Source: an uncultured Pelagibacteraceae bacterium
GTDB lineage: Bacteria > Pseudomonadota > Alphaproteobacteria > Pelagibacterales > Pelagibacteraceae
Assembly: GCA_902625125.1 (NCBI GenBank)
Contig: CACOAB010000001.1
Location: 57,423-121,422, forward strand
Direction: 5' to 3'
Length of the DNA: 64,000 nucleotides
Positions 54,884 to 64,000 of the stretch are shown piece after piece. Each line of letters opens with the position of its first letter. Position 1 is the stretch's first letter. The position numbers were made by a program, and so were the translations under genes. Under the pieces are notes generated by a model. That model saw only the letters and a program-made list of their open reading frames with translations. It was not told the DNA's origin and did not search any database.

Positions 54884-55639
54884 TTATTTTTTTTCAGCAG
54901 GTTTCTTTTCAGCAGGTTTTTTCTCTTCGGGTTTTTTATCAGCACCATCTTTAGACTTATCATCTTTCTTAGTTGCGTCCCCATCTTTAGCAGTAGCTGC
55001 CTCCGCACCCTCGGCAGTAGCTTCACCTTCTACTCCCTCAGCCGCAGCTTCCCCTTCTGCAGGTTTTTCTGGTTCTTTAATAACTGTTGGAGAAGCAACT
55101 GTTGCAATAACAAAATCACGATCCGTAATAGTTGGGATAACATTTTCTTTTAATTTTACTGACGAAATTTTAATGCTTGTACCAATATCGGTTCCTGTCA
55201 AATCAACAACTATTTCATCTGGAATGTTTTCTGCAGGACATTTTAATTCAACTTTTCTTCTGACAATATTTAATACCCCACCTCTTTTTAATCCTGGGGA
55301 GTCCGGGTGGTTTATGAATTTAACTGGTATCTCTAAAGTAATTTTTTTCCCTGAAACTATTCTCATGAAGTCTATATGGATAGGTTCTTCAGAAACAACA
55401 TTAAACGCAACATCTCTTGGAATAACCTTTTCTTTTTTACCATCTATGTCCAATTCCAAGACTTTTGATAGAAAAGTATCTGAATTAATTAAATTCTTTA
55501 TTTCTTTTTTCTGAACGGAAATATTTTGATTTGCGTCTTTACCGCCATACAAAATTGCGGGAATTAGCCCTTCTGATCGTAATTTATTATTAGATCCTGA
55601 AGAGGTGTTCTCTCTTTTTATTGCCTTTAAATTACTCAT
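54884..55639 (-). CDS. rplY: 50S ribosomal protein L25/Ctc with low-complexity charged C-terminal tail
   Basis: GLIPAILYGGKDANQNISVQKKEIKNL, HIDFMRI; tail EGEAAAEGVEGEATAEGAEAAT..KPEEKKPAEKKPAEKK. Confidence 0.94.
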   Translation of the reverse strand: MSNLKAIKRENTSSGSNNKLRSEGLIPAILYGGKDANQNISVQKKEIKNLINSDTFLSKVLELDIDGKKEKVIPRDVAFNVVSEEPIHIDFMRIVSGKKITLEIPVKFINHPDSPGLKRGGVLNIVRRKVELKCPAENIPDEIVVDLTGTDIGTSIKISSVKLKENVIPTITDRDFVIATVASPTVIKEPEKPAEGEAAAEGVEGEATAEGAEAATAKDGDATKKDDKSKDGADKKPEEKKPAEKKPAEKK

Positions 55640-55688
55640 AAATTAATTGAAGAGGGTATATAACCCAAGATTAATATCAAAACAAGCG

Positions 55689-56621
55689 TTAATTAAATAA
55701 ATCAGATACGGAGTTTGAGTTTGCTATTCTTTTTATAGCCTCTGACATCAAAGATGAGATAGATAAGACCTCAATTTTATTGTTATTTTTAATTTTGGTT
55801 GAGTTATCAATTGAGTCGGTAATTATTAATTTCTTGATTCTTGATTTTTTGATTTTATTCGCAGCCTCACCACTTAAAACTGCATGAGTAATAAATACGT
55901 AAACCTCTTTTGCACCATTTTTTTTCAATTCATCAACAGCATTTATTATTGTTCCGCCGCTATCGATTATATCATCTACAATGATACAAGTTTTATTTTT
56001 CACACTACCAATTATATTCATTACTTCTGACTTTCCTGGAGCTGGTCTTCTTTTATCAATAATCGCAAGATCAGCTTTAAGTCTAGTTGCTAAAGCCCTT
56101 GTTCTAGCAACACCACCCATATCTGGAGATACGCAAATAAGATTTTTTGAACTAATTTTCTTTTTTATAAATTTTGAAAATAATGGAGTCGTAAACAAAT
56201 TATCAACAGGCATATCAAAAAACCCTTGAATCTGACCAGCATGCAAATCAACTGTAACAATTCTGTTAGCTCCAGCATTAGTTAAAAGGTTGGCCACAAC
56301 TTTTGCAGATATTGATGTTCTTGGCGCAACTTTTCTATCCTGTCTTGCATATCCAAAATATGGAATAACCGCAGTTATAGTTTTTGCCGATGATCTTTTA
56401 AGAGCGTCAATTACCAAAAGTAACTCCATTAAATTATCGTTAGCTGGATTAGAAGTAGACTGAATTACAAATACGCTATTTCCCCTGATGTTTTCATTTA
56501 TTTCTATATAAATTTCTCCATCAGCGAACCTTCTTATATTTGTATTTATTAGTTTTAATTTTAAATTTTTAGCAATATTTCTACTTAGTTTTAAATTGCT
56601 TGTTCCAGATAAAATTTTCAT
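55689..56621 (-). CDS. prs: ribose-phosphate pyrophosphokinase
   Basis: PYFGYARQDRKVAPRTSISAKVVANLL, CIIVDDIIDSGGTI. Confidence 0.97.
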   Translation of the reverse strand: MKILSGTSNLKLSRNIAKNLKLKLINTNIRRFADGEIYIEINENIRGNSVFVIQSTSNPANDNLMELLLVIDALKRSSAKTITAVIPYFGYARQDRKVAPRTSISAKVVANLLTNAGANRIVTVDLHAGQIQGFFDMPVDNLFTTPLFSKFIKKKISSKNLICVSPDMGGVARTRALATRLKADLAIIDKRRPAPGKSEVMNIIGSVKNKTCIIVDDIIDSGGTIINAVDELKKNGAKEVYVFITHAVLSGEAANKIKKSRIKKLIITDSIDNSTKIKNNNKIEVLSISSLMSEAIKRIANSNSVSDLFN

Positions 56622-56671
56622 GAAATGTACATACTTATACCTTATTTAGGTAACTTTTCAAATTAATAAAG

Positions 56672-57424
56672 TTAAAGTAAGTGAATTGAAGATATACATC
56701 TACCATAATCTTTTTGCTTCAATTTATGTGATCTTCTGTAACTATAAAAATTACCTTTTTCAACAAAAGTATCCCTATCAACCTGATCGACTAAAACGTT
56801 TAATTTCAATAGTTTATCAGTCACAAATTTTCTTAAATTAAACAATCTCTTAGTTTTATTTTTACGATAAAAGTAAATTTTATTCTTCCTAGATTTTGAC
56901 ACAAACTTTTTATAAAATTTGTTGTCAACTTCATAATTTTTTTTACCAATACATGGGCCGACACTTGCATAGATTTTATTATTTGATTTTATTTTCTTAA
57001 TCTTTTTTACAGTAATTTTTATAATATCTGAAAACGCGCCTCTCCATCCTGCATGGATGCAACCTATAATTTTATTTCTTACATCATAAATGATAATAGG
57101 TACGCAATCAGCTGTAACTACGCTAATAGCTAAACCTCTCATTTTTGTGATCATAGCATCAGCAATAATTTTTTTTCTAAAATTATAATTTTTAATTTCA
57201 ATTACTTTATTACTATGGGTTTGATGCATAAGTATTAATTTAGCCCTATTAACACCCATTGATTTTGCAACAAAATTCAAGTTTTTATTAATATTTTTTT
57301 TATTATCCCTTGAACCTCTTCCGCAATTTAAACCTTTATAGATACCTTTTGAAAAACCATATTTTCTAGAAAAAAAACAATGTTTGATTCCTTTTAGTTT
57401 TTTTAATTTTTTTGAATAAAACAT
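56672..57424 (-). CDS. laccase-domain (YfiH/PgeF) protein
   Basis: LILMHQTHSNKV, SVVTADCVPIIIYD, GCIHAGWRGAFS. Confidence 0.93.
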   Translation of the reverse strand: MFYSKKLKKLKGIKHCFFSRKYGFSKGIYKGLNCGRGSRDNKKNINKNLNFVAKSMGVNRAKLILMHQTHSNKVIEIKNYNFRKKIIADAMITKMRGLAISVVTADCVPIIIYDVRNKIIGCIHAGWRGAFSDIIKITVKKIKKIKSNNKIYASVGPCIGKKNYEVDNKFYKKFVSKSRKNKIYFYRKNKTKRLFNLRKFVTDKLLKLNVLVDQVDRDTFVEKGNFYSYRRSHKLKQKDYGRCISSIHLL

Positions 57425-58485
57425 TATTTAAACCCGGCAAAGTTATCGTTATTAAACTTATAGGCCAAAATCACTTTGAATAATTCTCCCATATATCTGG
57501 GACTTAAAAGCCTTTGTATTCTTAAATATAGGTCTGATTGTTCAGTAAATTTCATTTTTTTTGCTACTATCTTAGCTCGTTCTAAAATACCCATATTTTC
57601 TAGAAACTCTTTTTGGGAAATTAAATCTTTGGTTTTAAGATTATTTTTTAAAAAAAATTCTTGAAGAAGCTTAAAGTTTACGTGCGCAGTAATATCTGCC
57701 GCTCCAAGGTTACTAAAAAGATTATTTTTCTTATGTTTCATTACCGACTGTAAAGTATTTTGATTATTAGGTTTAAAATAACCATAATCAATTAATAAGA
57801 TACACCCATTTAGCTTAGAAATTTTATTAGTTATTTTCTTAAGTTCTTTTAGGCCTAATTTTGGAAATTCAATGAATTTTAATTTTTTTAATACTTGGTA
57901 TGATTTAATGATCTTACTATCAGAGACAGAGGCTTTTTTAAATATTTGTTTAACTTTATAATTTTTGTCTAGAATGTAATTTTTTTCAAATAAAGAATTT
58001 TTTATCTTTTTAAATTGCTTGATTGGTATTGCATCAAAAAACTCGTTCCCAAAGAATATCACAGGTCCTTTTTTAATTTCATTAAAATTATTTATCCATT
58101 TTATATTATTCTTGATTTTTTTTTTCTGTATTTTTCTTAAGTACTTGCTCTCCTCATATAAATAGAGTTTTTTTATTATATTAAATTCCGGAAATTTTTT
58201 AAAAGATTGGAGTAAAGTATCTGACAAACTTCCATCACCAGGCCCAAGCTCTACAATATTGAAATTTTTTGGTTTCCCAAATGACTCCCAACAAGCAACA
58301 ATCCAAATAGCTATTATTTCAGAAAATAAATTTGAAATTCTTGGCGAAGTAATGAAATCACCTTTTTCCCCAAAAGGGAATCGTGAAGCGTAATAGCCAA
58401 ACTTTTTGTCATACAGAACATTTTTAAAAAATTTATCAATTGGAAGAACTTTTGAATTCTTAAAAAATATTTTATTTATTTTCAT
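57424..58485 (-). CDS. MidA/NDUFAF7-like SAM-dependent methyltransferase
   Basis: GDFITSPRISNLFSEIIAIWIV, IVELGPGDGSL, FGNEFFDAIPI. Confidence 0.9.
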   Translation of the reverse strand: MKINKIFFKNSKVLPIDKFFKNVLYDKKFGYYASRFPFGEKGDFITSPRISNLFSEIIAIWIVACWESFGKPKNFNIVELGPGDGSLSDTLLQSFKKFPEFNIIKKLYLYEESKYLRKIQKKKIKNNIKWINNFNEIKKGPVIFFGNEFFDAIPIKQFKKIKNSLFEKNYILDKNYKVKQIFKKASVSDSKIIKSYQVLKKLKFIEFPKLGLKELKKITNKISKLNGCILLIDYGYFKPNNQNTLQSVMKHKKNNLFSNLGAADITAHVNFKLLQEFFLKNNLKTKDLISQKEFLENMGILERAKIVAKKMKFTEQSDLYLRIQRLLSPRYMGELFKVILAYKFNNDNFAGFK

Positions 58486-59266
58486 TTTTCTGTAAAATAA
58501 CTAACAATAAAAATCCACATAAAATCATAATAGAACTTAAAAAAGTTCCCATACTAAATAAATTAAGCAAGTAACCTATTTGAGCGTCAGGTTCTCTAAA
58601 AAATTCTGAAATAATTCTAAAAACCCCATAACAAATTAAAAATAAACATGAGCAAGTTCCAATTTTATATTTTGTCTTAAAAACTATTATGTTTAATATC
58701 AAAAATAAAATTAAACCTTCAAGTGCGGCTTCATATAATTGAGAAGGGTGTCTTGGAAGCATATCTACAGCTGGGAAAATTACACTCCAAGTTACATTAG
58801 TAGCTTTTCCAATCAATTCTCCATTAATGAAGTTGGCTATTCGGCCTAAAAATATACCGATTGGAGAAACGCAAGCTATTATGTCTAATATAAAGAAAGT
58901 AGAGACACCTTTAGTTTTAGAAAATAAATATGTTCCAAAAATTATTCCAATTAGAGCACCATGAAAAGACATTCCACCCTCCCAAATTTTTAAAATATCT
59001 ATTGGATTAGAAATATAATAGCCTAAGTTATAAAAAATTATATAGCCAACTCTTCCGCCGATTATTAAAGAGATGATTATATAGGTAATTAAGTCATCGA
59101 AATCTCTAACATTAAATTTTAAACTGTTATCTCTTAAAATATGGATGATAATTTTTTTTCCAAACCACCATCCAATAATAATTCCAAAAACGTAGGCTAA
59201 CGAATACCATCTTATTGCTATGAACCCAAAATCAATTAAAACAGGGTCTAAATTGTGGGAGTACAT
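58472..59266 (-). CDS. lgt: prolipoprotein diacylglyceryl transferase
   Basis: GGRVGYIIFYN, GGMSFHGALIG, GRIANFINGELIGK, RHPSQLYEA. Confidence 0.96.
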   Translation of the reverse strand: MYSHNLDPVLIDFGFIAIRWYSLAYVFGIIIGWWFGKKIIIHILRDNSLKFNVRDFDDLITYIIISLIIGGRVGYIIFYNLGYYISNPIDILKIWEGGMSFHGALIGIIFGTYLFSKTKGVSTFFILDIIACVSPIGIFLGRIANFINGELIGKATNVTWSVIFPAVDMLPRHPSQLYEAALEGLILFLILNIIVFKTKYKIGTCSCLFLICYGVFRIISEFFREPDAQIGYLLNLFSMGTFLSSIMILCGFLLLVILQKNENK

Positions 59267-59317
59267 AATTTATTATATCATATTTGAAATTAAGATGTTC
59301 ATCAAATAAGATAAGAT

Positions 59318-59563
59318 ATGAGTAATTCAGAAAAAATTTTAAAATCGTTATCAAGTTTAATTGAAAATGGTATTTTGACTTCTAAGGATTTAAAGAAAGA
59401 AATATCTACTGATATTAAATTTGGAAAAGACAAATTAATTAGCAAATTAGAGCTAGTTTCAAGAGAAGAGTTTGAGGTGCTTAAAAAAATTGTTCAAAAG
59501 CAAGATGCAACTATAAAAAAATTATTAAAAAACAAAAGAACTAAAAAGGTAAAAAAATCTTAA
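59318..59563 (+). CDS. BMFP-domain / UbiK-like accessory protein
   Basis: 81 aa, KLELVSREEFEVLKKIVQKQDATIKKL. Confidence 0.7.
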   Translation: MSNSEKILKSLSSLIENGILTSKDLKKEISTDIKFGKDKLISKLELVSREEFEVLKKIVQKQDATIKKLLKNKRTKKVKKS

Positions 59564-60857
59564 CTTTTAGCCCATTATATTTGCTTTTACTTAATTGAAT
59601 ATTCCCGCCATGAGAATTGACAATGTCTTCTACAATTGCCAAACCTAGTCCTACACCTGATTGGTTTAAGCTTCTACTTTTATCCAATCTAAAAAAAGGT
59701 TTGAAAACATTTTTATATTGTTCTTCAGGAATGCCAGGTCCATCATCTTCAATTATTATGATGGCTCTATTATTGCCTTTTTGAGTATTAATTTCTACTT
59801 TGTTTCCATAAATCAGTCCATTCTGTATTATATTTTCAAAAGATCTTTTCAAAGCAGTTGGTCTACCAGTTAATAAAATTTCTAAATTATTGTCATTAAA
59901 TATTATATTACCTGAGTTCTCTTTTTTAATTGTAGTAAATAAATTGTTTAAATTTACTGTAGTAGTATTTTCTTGTGATTGTGTTTTAGCAAATTGCAAA
60001 TAGTCATTTAACATTTTCTCCATCTCATCAATATCTTTAGACATTTTTGAAGATATTTCTTTCTGCTCCAATAGTGCAAGTTGTAATTTTAAGCGCGTTA
60101 AAGGGGTCCTTAAATCGTGACTAATCCCTGACAGCATTTCAGCCCTTTGATTAAGATGGCGATTAATCCTTTTTGCCATTCGATCGAATTCAAAAGCGGC
60201 TTTCCTGATTTCTTGTGAACCTGATGCCCTAAAATCATTAACATAATCTCCTTTACCAAATCTTTCAGCAGCTTTTGCTAATTTGACAAGTGGTTTAGTT
60301 TGATTTTTTAAAAATATTAAAGCTATTATAATTAAGACTAAAGAGGGAAGGGTTGTCCATAATAAAAAGAGTCTAACAGACGAGGCTGACACCATCTCTT
60401 TTGGCACTAAAAATTCTATTACATCACTTCCTGATCTAATTTTTATTTCTACCGCATTCTTAAACTTAGAAGTGTTAAACCAATAATTTTTGTTCCCAAA
60501 AACTGATTTAAGTTCTCTTCGCAAAGATCTATCCATAGGGCTAAATCTTCTTTCACCGCTATTATCAGGAAATATTTCCTGATTAATTCCAATTTCAAAA
60601 TTAAAATTATTCTTATAACTATCGGTGAAAAAATCTAAATTTTTTTTATCATTTTGATAGACCTCTTCAATTGTTTTTAATTGTGCTACAAGTGATCGAG
60701 TTATATTCTTATTTACCTTTATCCATACGCTATCATAAAATACGATTGTAATAATTATTTGTAAAATAATTGTTGGCGCAGCTACTATAATTAATGCTCG
60801 ATAAAACAATCTTTTTGGGAGAATGTACTTTATAAATTTATTCAATCCAGAGAACAT
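59541..60857 (-). CDS. EnvZ-like sensor histidine kinase
   Basis: HAMP region, SGISHDLRTPLTRLKLQLAL (H-box), FENIIQNGLIYG, IEDDGPGIPEEQ. Confidence 0.92.
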   Translation of the reverse strand: MFSGLNKFIKYILPKRLFYRALIIVAAPTIILQIIITIVFYDSVWIKVNKNITRSLVAQLKTIEEVYQNDKKNLDFFTDSYKNNFNFEIGINQEIFPDNSGERRFSPMDRSLRRELKSVFGNKNYWFNTSKFKNAVEIKIRSGSDVIEFLVPKEMVSASSVRLFLLWTTLPSLVLIIIALIFLKNQTKPLVKLAKAAERFGKGDYVNDFRASGSQEIRKAAFEFDRMAKRINRHLNQRAEMLSGISHDLRTPLTRLKLQLALLEQKEISSKMSKDIDEMEKMLNDYLQFAKTQSQENTTTVNLNNLFTTIKKENSGNIIFNDNNLEILLTGRPTALKRSFENIIQNGLIYGNKVEINTQKGNNRAIIIIEDDGPGIPEEQYKNVFKPFFRLDKSRSLNQSGVGLGLAIVEDIVNSHGGNIQLSKSKYNGLKVKIFLPF

Positions 60858-61515
60858 AGCCAGAGCCCCTTATAGTTTGAAGGTATTTAGGATTTTTTGG
60901 ATCAACCTCTAATTTTTGTCTCAGTCTAGTAATCATCACATCAATTGACCTTTCTTGATTAATACCTGAAATTTTACCGATTTCTTCCCTAGAATATGTG
61001 GTTCCAGGATTTATGAGCATTTCTATTAAAACCTTTTTCTCAGAAACGTTAATTTTTTTAAACTTGTTGTTAAGGTTAATCGTCATTTTATTTAAATCAA
61101 TTTCTGCACCTCCAACAATATGTTTAGATTTTAAATCAATTTTACTTTTTTTATCAATTATATTTTTAATTCTTAACAAGAGCTCCTTTGGCTCAAAAGG
61201 TTTACCTAAGTAATCATCAGCACCAAGCTCTAATCCCTTAATTCTATTTTCAACTTCCCCTTTTGCGGTAAGAAGTATTATGGGTACTTTTATATTTTTT
61301 TTTATTTCTTTTGTTAATTCGTATCCATTTTGACCGGGCATCATTACATCTAAGATAATGATGTCAAATTTGAGAACATGCAATCTCTTTTTGGCCTGAT
61401 CTGCGTTCTCAGCTGTTGAAACTATATAATTATTTTCTGATAGATAATCTTTTAAGAGATTACGTATTCTATCGTCATCATCAACTATTAAAATATGATT
61501 TTTATTTTCCATCAA
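60838..61515 (-). CDS. OmpR-family response regulator
   Basis: ILIVDDDDRIRNLL, IIILDVMMPGQNG, LTAKGEVENRIKGLELGADDYLGKPFEPKELLLRI, C-terminal winged helix. Confidence 0.94.
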   Translation of the reverse strand: MMENKNHILIVDDDDRIRNLLKDYLSENNYIVSTAENADQAKKRLHVLKFDIIILDVMMPGQNGYELTKEIKKNIKVPIILLTAKGEVENRIKGLELGADDYLGKPFEPKELLLRIKNIIDKKSKIDLKSKHIVGGAEIDLNKMTINLNNKFKKINVSEKKVLIEMLINPGTTYSREEIGKISGINQERSIDVMITRLRQKLEVDPKNPKYLQTIRGSGYVLWIE

Positions 61516-61942
61516 TTATTTTTTTTAAAACATCTTTGAATTTAATTACTGAGTCAGAATTAGAATTTTTAAGAGCATTAAATATCCTTTTTTTTTGCGC
61601 ATTATAGACAGAATCAAAAAATATCTTACCATCTCTATCTAAAAATAAATTTTTTTTTCTTGTATCAGTCTCATCTTGAATTTGTTTGATCATCTTTGCC
61701 TTTATTAAATCTCTTAAAACTCGATTTAAGCTTTGCTTTGTGACTTTTAATTTAAAAATTAATTCTCCTAAATTGATACCAGGATTTCTCTCTATCAGAT
61801 TTAACGCCCTAAGGTGAGCAGGACCAAAATATTTTTTTGATAAAACTTCTTTTGGATCTGAAAATGTTTCTCTGTAAGCATAATAGAGTAGTTGAATAAA
61901 CTCTTTTATTTGTTCATCTTTTAGATATAGTAAATCTTTCAT
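61502..61942 (-). CDS. MarR-like winged-helix transcriptional regulator
   Basis: HLRALNLIERNPGINLGELIFKLKVTKQSLNRVLRDLIKAKMI, wing DTRKKNLFL. Confidence 0.85.
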   Translation of the reverse strand: MKDLLYLKDEQIKEFIQLLYYAYRETFSDPKEVLSKKYFGPAHLRALNLIERNPGINLGELIFKLKVTKQSLNRVLRDLIKAKMIKQIQDETDTRKKNLFLDRDGKIFFDSVYNAQKKRIFNALKNSNSDSVIKFKDVLKKIIDGK

Positions 61943-62018
61943 ATTGGTAAGTTATATTGACTTATAGTCCATATGAATATACTTTTTAATAATAAAAAAA
62001 TCTATATATTTACAATTA

Positions 62019-62906
62019 ATGGAAAGCATACCTTACGACAAACGGTCTGGCAAAATTTGGTTTAATGGGAAAACCGTTGATTGGGCAGACGCTAATATCC
62101 ACATACTGAACCACGGATTACACTATGCAAGTTGCGTATTTGAGGGAGAGAGAGTTTATGATGGTGAAATTTTTAAACTAGAGGAACATACTGAAAGACT
62201 TTTTTACTCCGCTAAAAGAATGGGAATTAATGTTCCTTACACACAATTAGAAATTAATGAGGCTTGTAAAAACATTATTAACATTCAAAAAGTTCAAAAT
62301 GGATATGTAAGACCTCTAATTTGGCGCGGAAGTGAGATGATGGCAATCTCTGCACAAAAAAACAAAATTCACGTAGCTGTTGCCACATGGGAATGGGGAT
62401 CATATTTCGATCCAAAATTAAAATTAAACGGTATTAAGCTGAATATTTCTAATTGGAGAAGACCTGCTCCAAATACTATTCCTTGGGATACCAAAGCAGC
62501 AGGTTTATACATGATATGCACTTTATCAAAGCATGAAGCTGAAGCTAAAGGTTTTACAGACTCTTTAATGCTAGATCATGAGGGAAATATAGCAGAGGCT
62601 ACAGGAGCTAATATTTTTTTTAAAAATAAATTAGGAGAATTACATACGCCTATTCCTGACTCATTTTTAGATGGAATTACCAGAAGAGAAGTAATTAAGA
62701 TTGCTAAATCTAAGGGAATTAAAGTAATTGAAAGAAAAATCAAGCCTGACGAAATGAAAAATTTTGAAGGATGTTTTTTAACTGGTACGGCAGCCGAGGT
62801 TACGCCAGTATCTCAAATAGCTGAGTATAATTTTAAAGTATGTAATGTGATTACTGATCTTAACGAATCCTACCAAAATTTAGTAAGAAAAAAAACAGCA
62901 GCTTAA
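62019..62906 (+). CDS. ilvE: branched-chain amino acid aminotransferase
   Basis: SGKIWFNGKTVDWADANIHILNHGLHYASCVFEG, NIAEATGANIFF, LTGTAAEVTPV. Confidence 0.95.
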   Translation: MESIPYDKRSGKIWFNGKTVDWADANIHILNHGLHYASCVFEGERVYDGEIFKLEEHTERLFYSAKRMGINVPYTQLEINEACKNIINIQKVQNGYVRPLIWRGSEMMAISAQKNKIHVAVATWEWGSYFDPKLKLNGIKLNISNWRRPAPNTIPWDTKAAGLYMICTLSKHEAEAKGFTDSLMLDHEGNIAEATGANIFFKNKLGELHTPIPDSFLDGITRREVIKIAKSKGIKVIERKIKPDEMKNFEGCFLTGTAAEVTPVSQIAEYNFKVCNVITDLNESYQNLVRKKTAA

Positions 62907-63487
62907 TCTTTATTATCCTCGTTAATGGCATGATCTATGCCCTTTCTCAAATAATCATAACCAGTGTACAGGGTTAAAAAAGCTGAGAGCCATAAAAGAA
63001 TAATACCTATAGTTTGAGCATTATAATCTTGAAAATTAATTATCTTATTACCACTTTCACCAGTCAAAAGTATTGCTATTGAAACCATTTGAATGAAGGT
63101 TTTAAGCTTCGATAAACTTGTGACCTCCATAGTAATTTGTCCTTTTGCCAAAAATTCTCTCAAACCTGAAATTAAAATTTCTCTCGTAAGGATAATGATT
63201 GCTGCAATAACTTCATAATTTTTTATTGTTCCATTCATAACAAGAAGAATTAATGCTGCCGCAACTAGTATTTTGTCAGCAATAGGATCCAACAACTCAC
63301 CTAGCTTGGACTCCTCTTTAAACATTCTTGCCAATAATCCATCTAAATAATCTGTAAAACTGGCAATTGCGAATAAAAAAAATGGAATTAAATCACCAAA
63401 AAAACCTGGGATAAAAAAGGTAAGTACGAAAATAGGCACAATAATAATACGACCTATTGTAAGAATATTTGGTATTTTTAATTTCAT
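62903..63487 (-). CDS. pgsA: CDP-diacylglycerol-glycerol-3-phosphate 3-phosphatidyltransferase
   Basis: IPNILTIGRIIIVPIFVL, TDYLDGLLARMFKEESKLGELLDPIADKIL. Confidence 0.95.
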   Translation of the reverse strand: MKLKIPNILTIGRIIIVPIFVLTFFIPGFFGDLIPFFLFAIASFTDYLDGLLARMFKEESKLGELLDPIADKILVAAALILLVMNGTIKNYEVIAAIIILTREILISGLREFLAKGQITMEVTSLSKLKTFIQMVSIAILLTGESGNKIINFQDYNAQTIGIILLWLSAFLTLYTGYDYLRKGIDHAINEDNKD

Positions 63488-64000
63488 TTATTCGTGAAAA
63501 TAATCATATATTTTCTTTGCGATATTGTCCTCTATTCCTTCTACAGATTTTAAGTCATCAAAACTTGCAGACTCTACGGCTCTGGCTGAACCAAAATGAT
63601 TTAGCAAAGCTCTTTTTCTTTGTTTTCCGATACCTTCAATTTGATCAAGCAGTGATTTACTAAGATTTTTCTTCCTTTTCGCCCTGTGAGTACTTATTGC
63701 AAATCTGTGAGCTTCATCCCTTAATCTTTGAATAAAAAATAACAAAGGGTTATTTTTTTCTAAGATATACTCTTTATCTTTGTGATAAATCTTTTCTTCT
63801 CCAGCATTTCTTCTCTTACCTTTAGCTACTGCTAAGATAGGCAAGTCATGTAAACCTAGTTCATTCAATACATCTCTCCCTACAGAGTATTGTCCTTTAC
63901 CACCATCTAGCATTATTAAATCTGGCAAAGATAATGAGCCAGATTTTTCTTTTATAGCTTTAGAAAACCTTCTAAATAAAACTTCTTTCATCATACCATA
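63488..64000 (-). CDS. uvrC: excinuclease ABC subunit C, C-terminal part (gene continues past the window end)
   Basis: [47 protein letters not shown]-terminal helix-hairpin-helix. Confidence 0.95.
   Translation of the reverse strand, partial: YGMMKEVLFRRFSKAIKEKSGSLSLPDLIMLDGGKGQYSVGRDVLNELGLHDLPILAVAKGKRRNAGEEKIYHKDKEYILEKNNPLLFFIQRLRDEAHRFAISTHRAKRKKNLSKSLLDQIEGIGKQRKRALLNHFGSARAVESASFDDLKSVEGIEDNIAKKIYDYFHE

Noticed and set aside
63488-64000. Short 168 aa UvrC-like ORF as a stand-alone protein
   Set aside because: Codons upstream of the first Met (YGMMKEV) continue the UvrC reading frame, so this is truncation by the window edge.

Overview
The window is a low-GC, very densely packed alphaproteobacterial chromosome segment. 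Gene content and order point to Pelagibacterales (SAR11) or a close relative; this is my inference, with no search run. Contents in order: groES-groEL; ribF-ileS-lspA-DUF3035 lipoprotein-pgi; rsmD, purD; lipid A/Kdo genes (LpxL-like, lpxK, waaA, msbA) and ubiA; redox genes (pirin, dual-CDGSH, quinone oxidoreductase); the aa3-type cytochrome oxidase operon (ctaC-ctaD-ctaB-36 aa ORF-ctaG-ctaE-surf1); thrC, peroxiredoxin, rnhA, thrB, ispH; a retinal/carotenoid cluster (crtI-crtB-crtY-blh) directly downstream of the ATP synthase Fo genes; smc, dsbA-like, DUF721, mutY, ccrM, rnhB, uracil-DNA glycosylase; a TPR protein, ispE, tRNA-Gln(TTG), CCA-adding enzyme; greA, hemF, trmL; the bc1 operon (petA-petB-petC); ychF-pth-rplY-prs; lgt, ubiK-like, an EnvZ/OmpR-type pair, a MarR-like regulator, ilvE, pgsA and the C-terminal part of uvrC. 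I saw no CRISPR array, prophage, transposon or defence system. The best second-look items are: an apparently hinge-less short SMC; four GANTC sites, two of them in a perfect inverted repeat, in the leader of ccrM; an Fo-ATPase/retinal-biosynthesis/ispH gene string; a Rieske gene broken by two +1 homopolymer changes; a CCA-encoding tRNA-Gln 7 nt upstream of the CCA-adding enzyme gene; and near-complete loss of space at convergent and divergent junctions.
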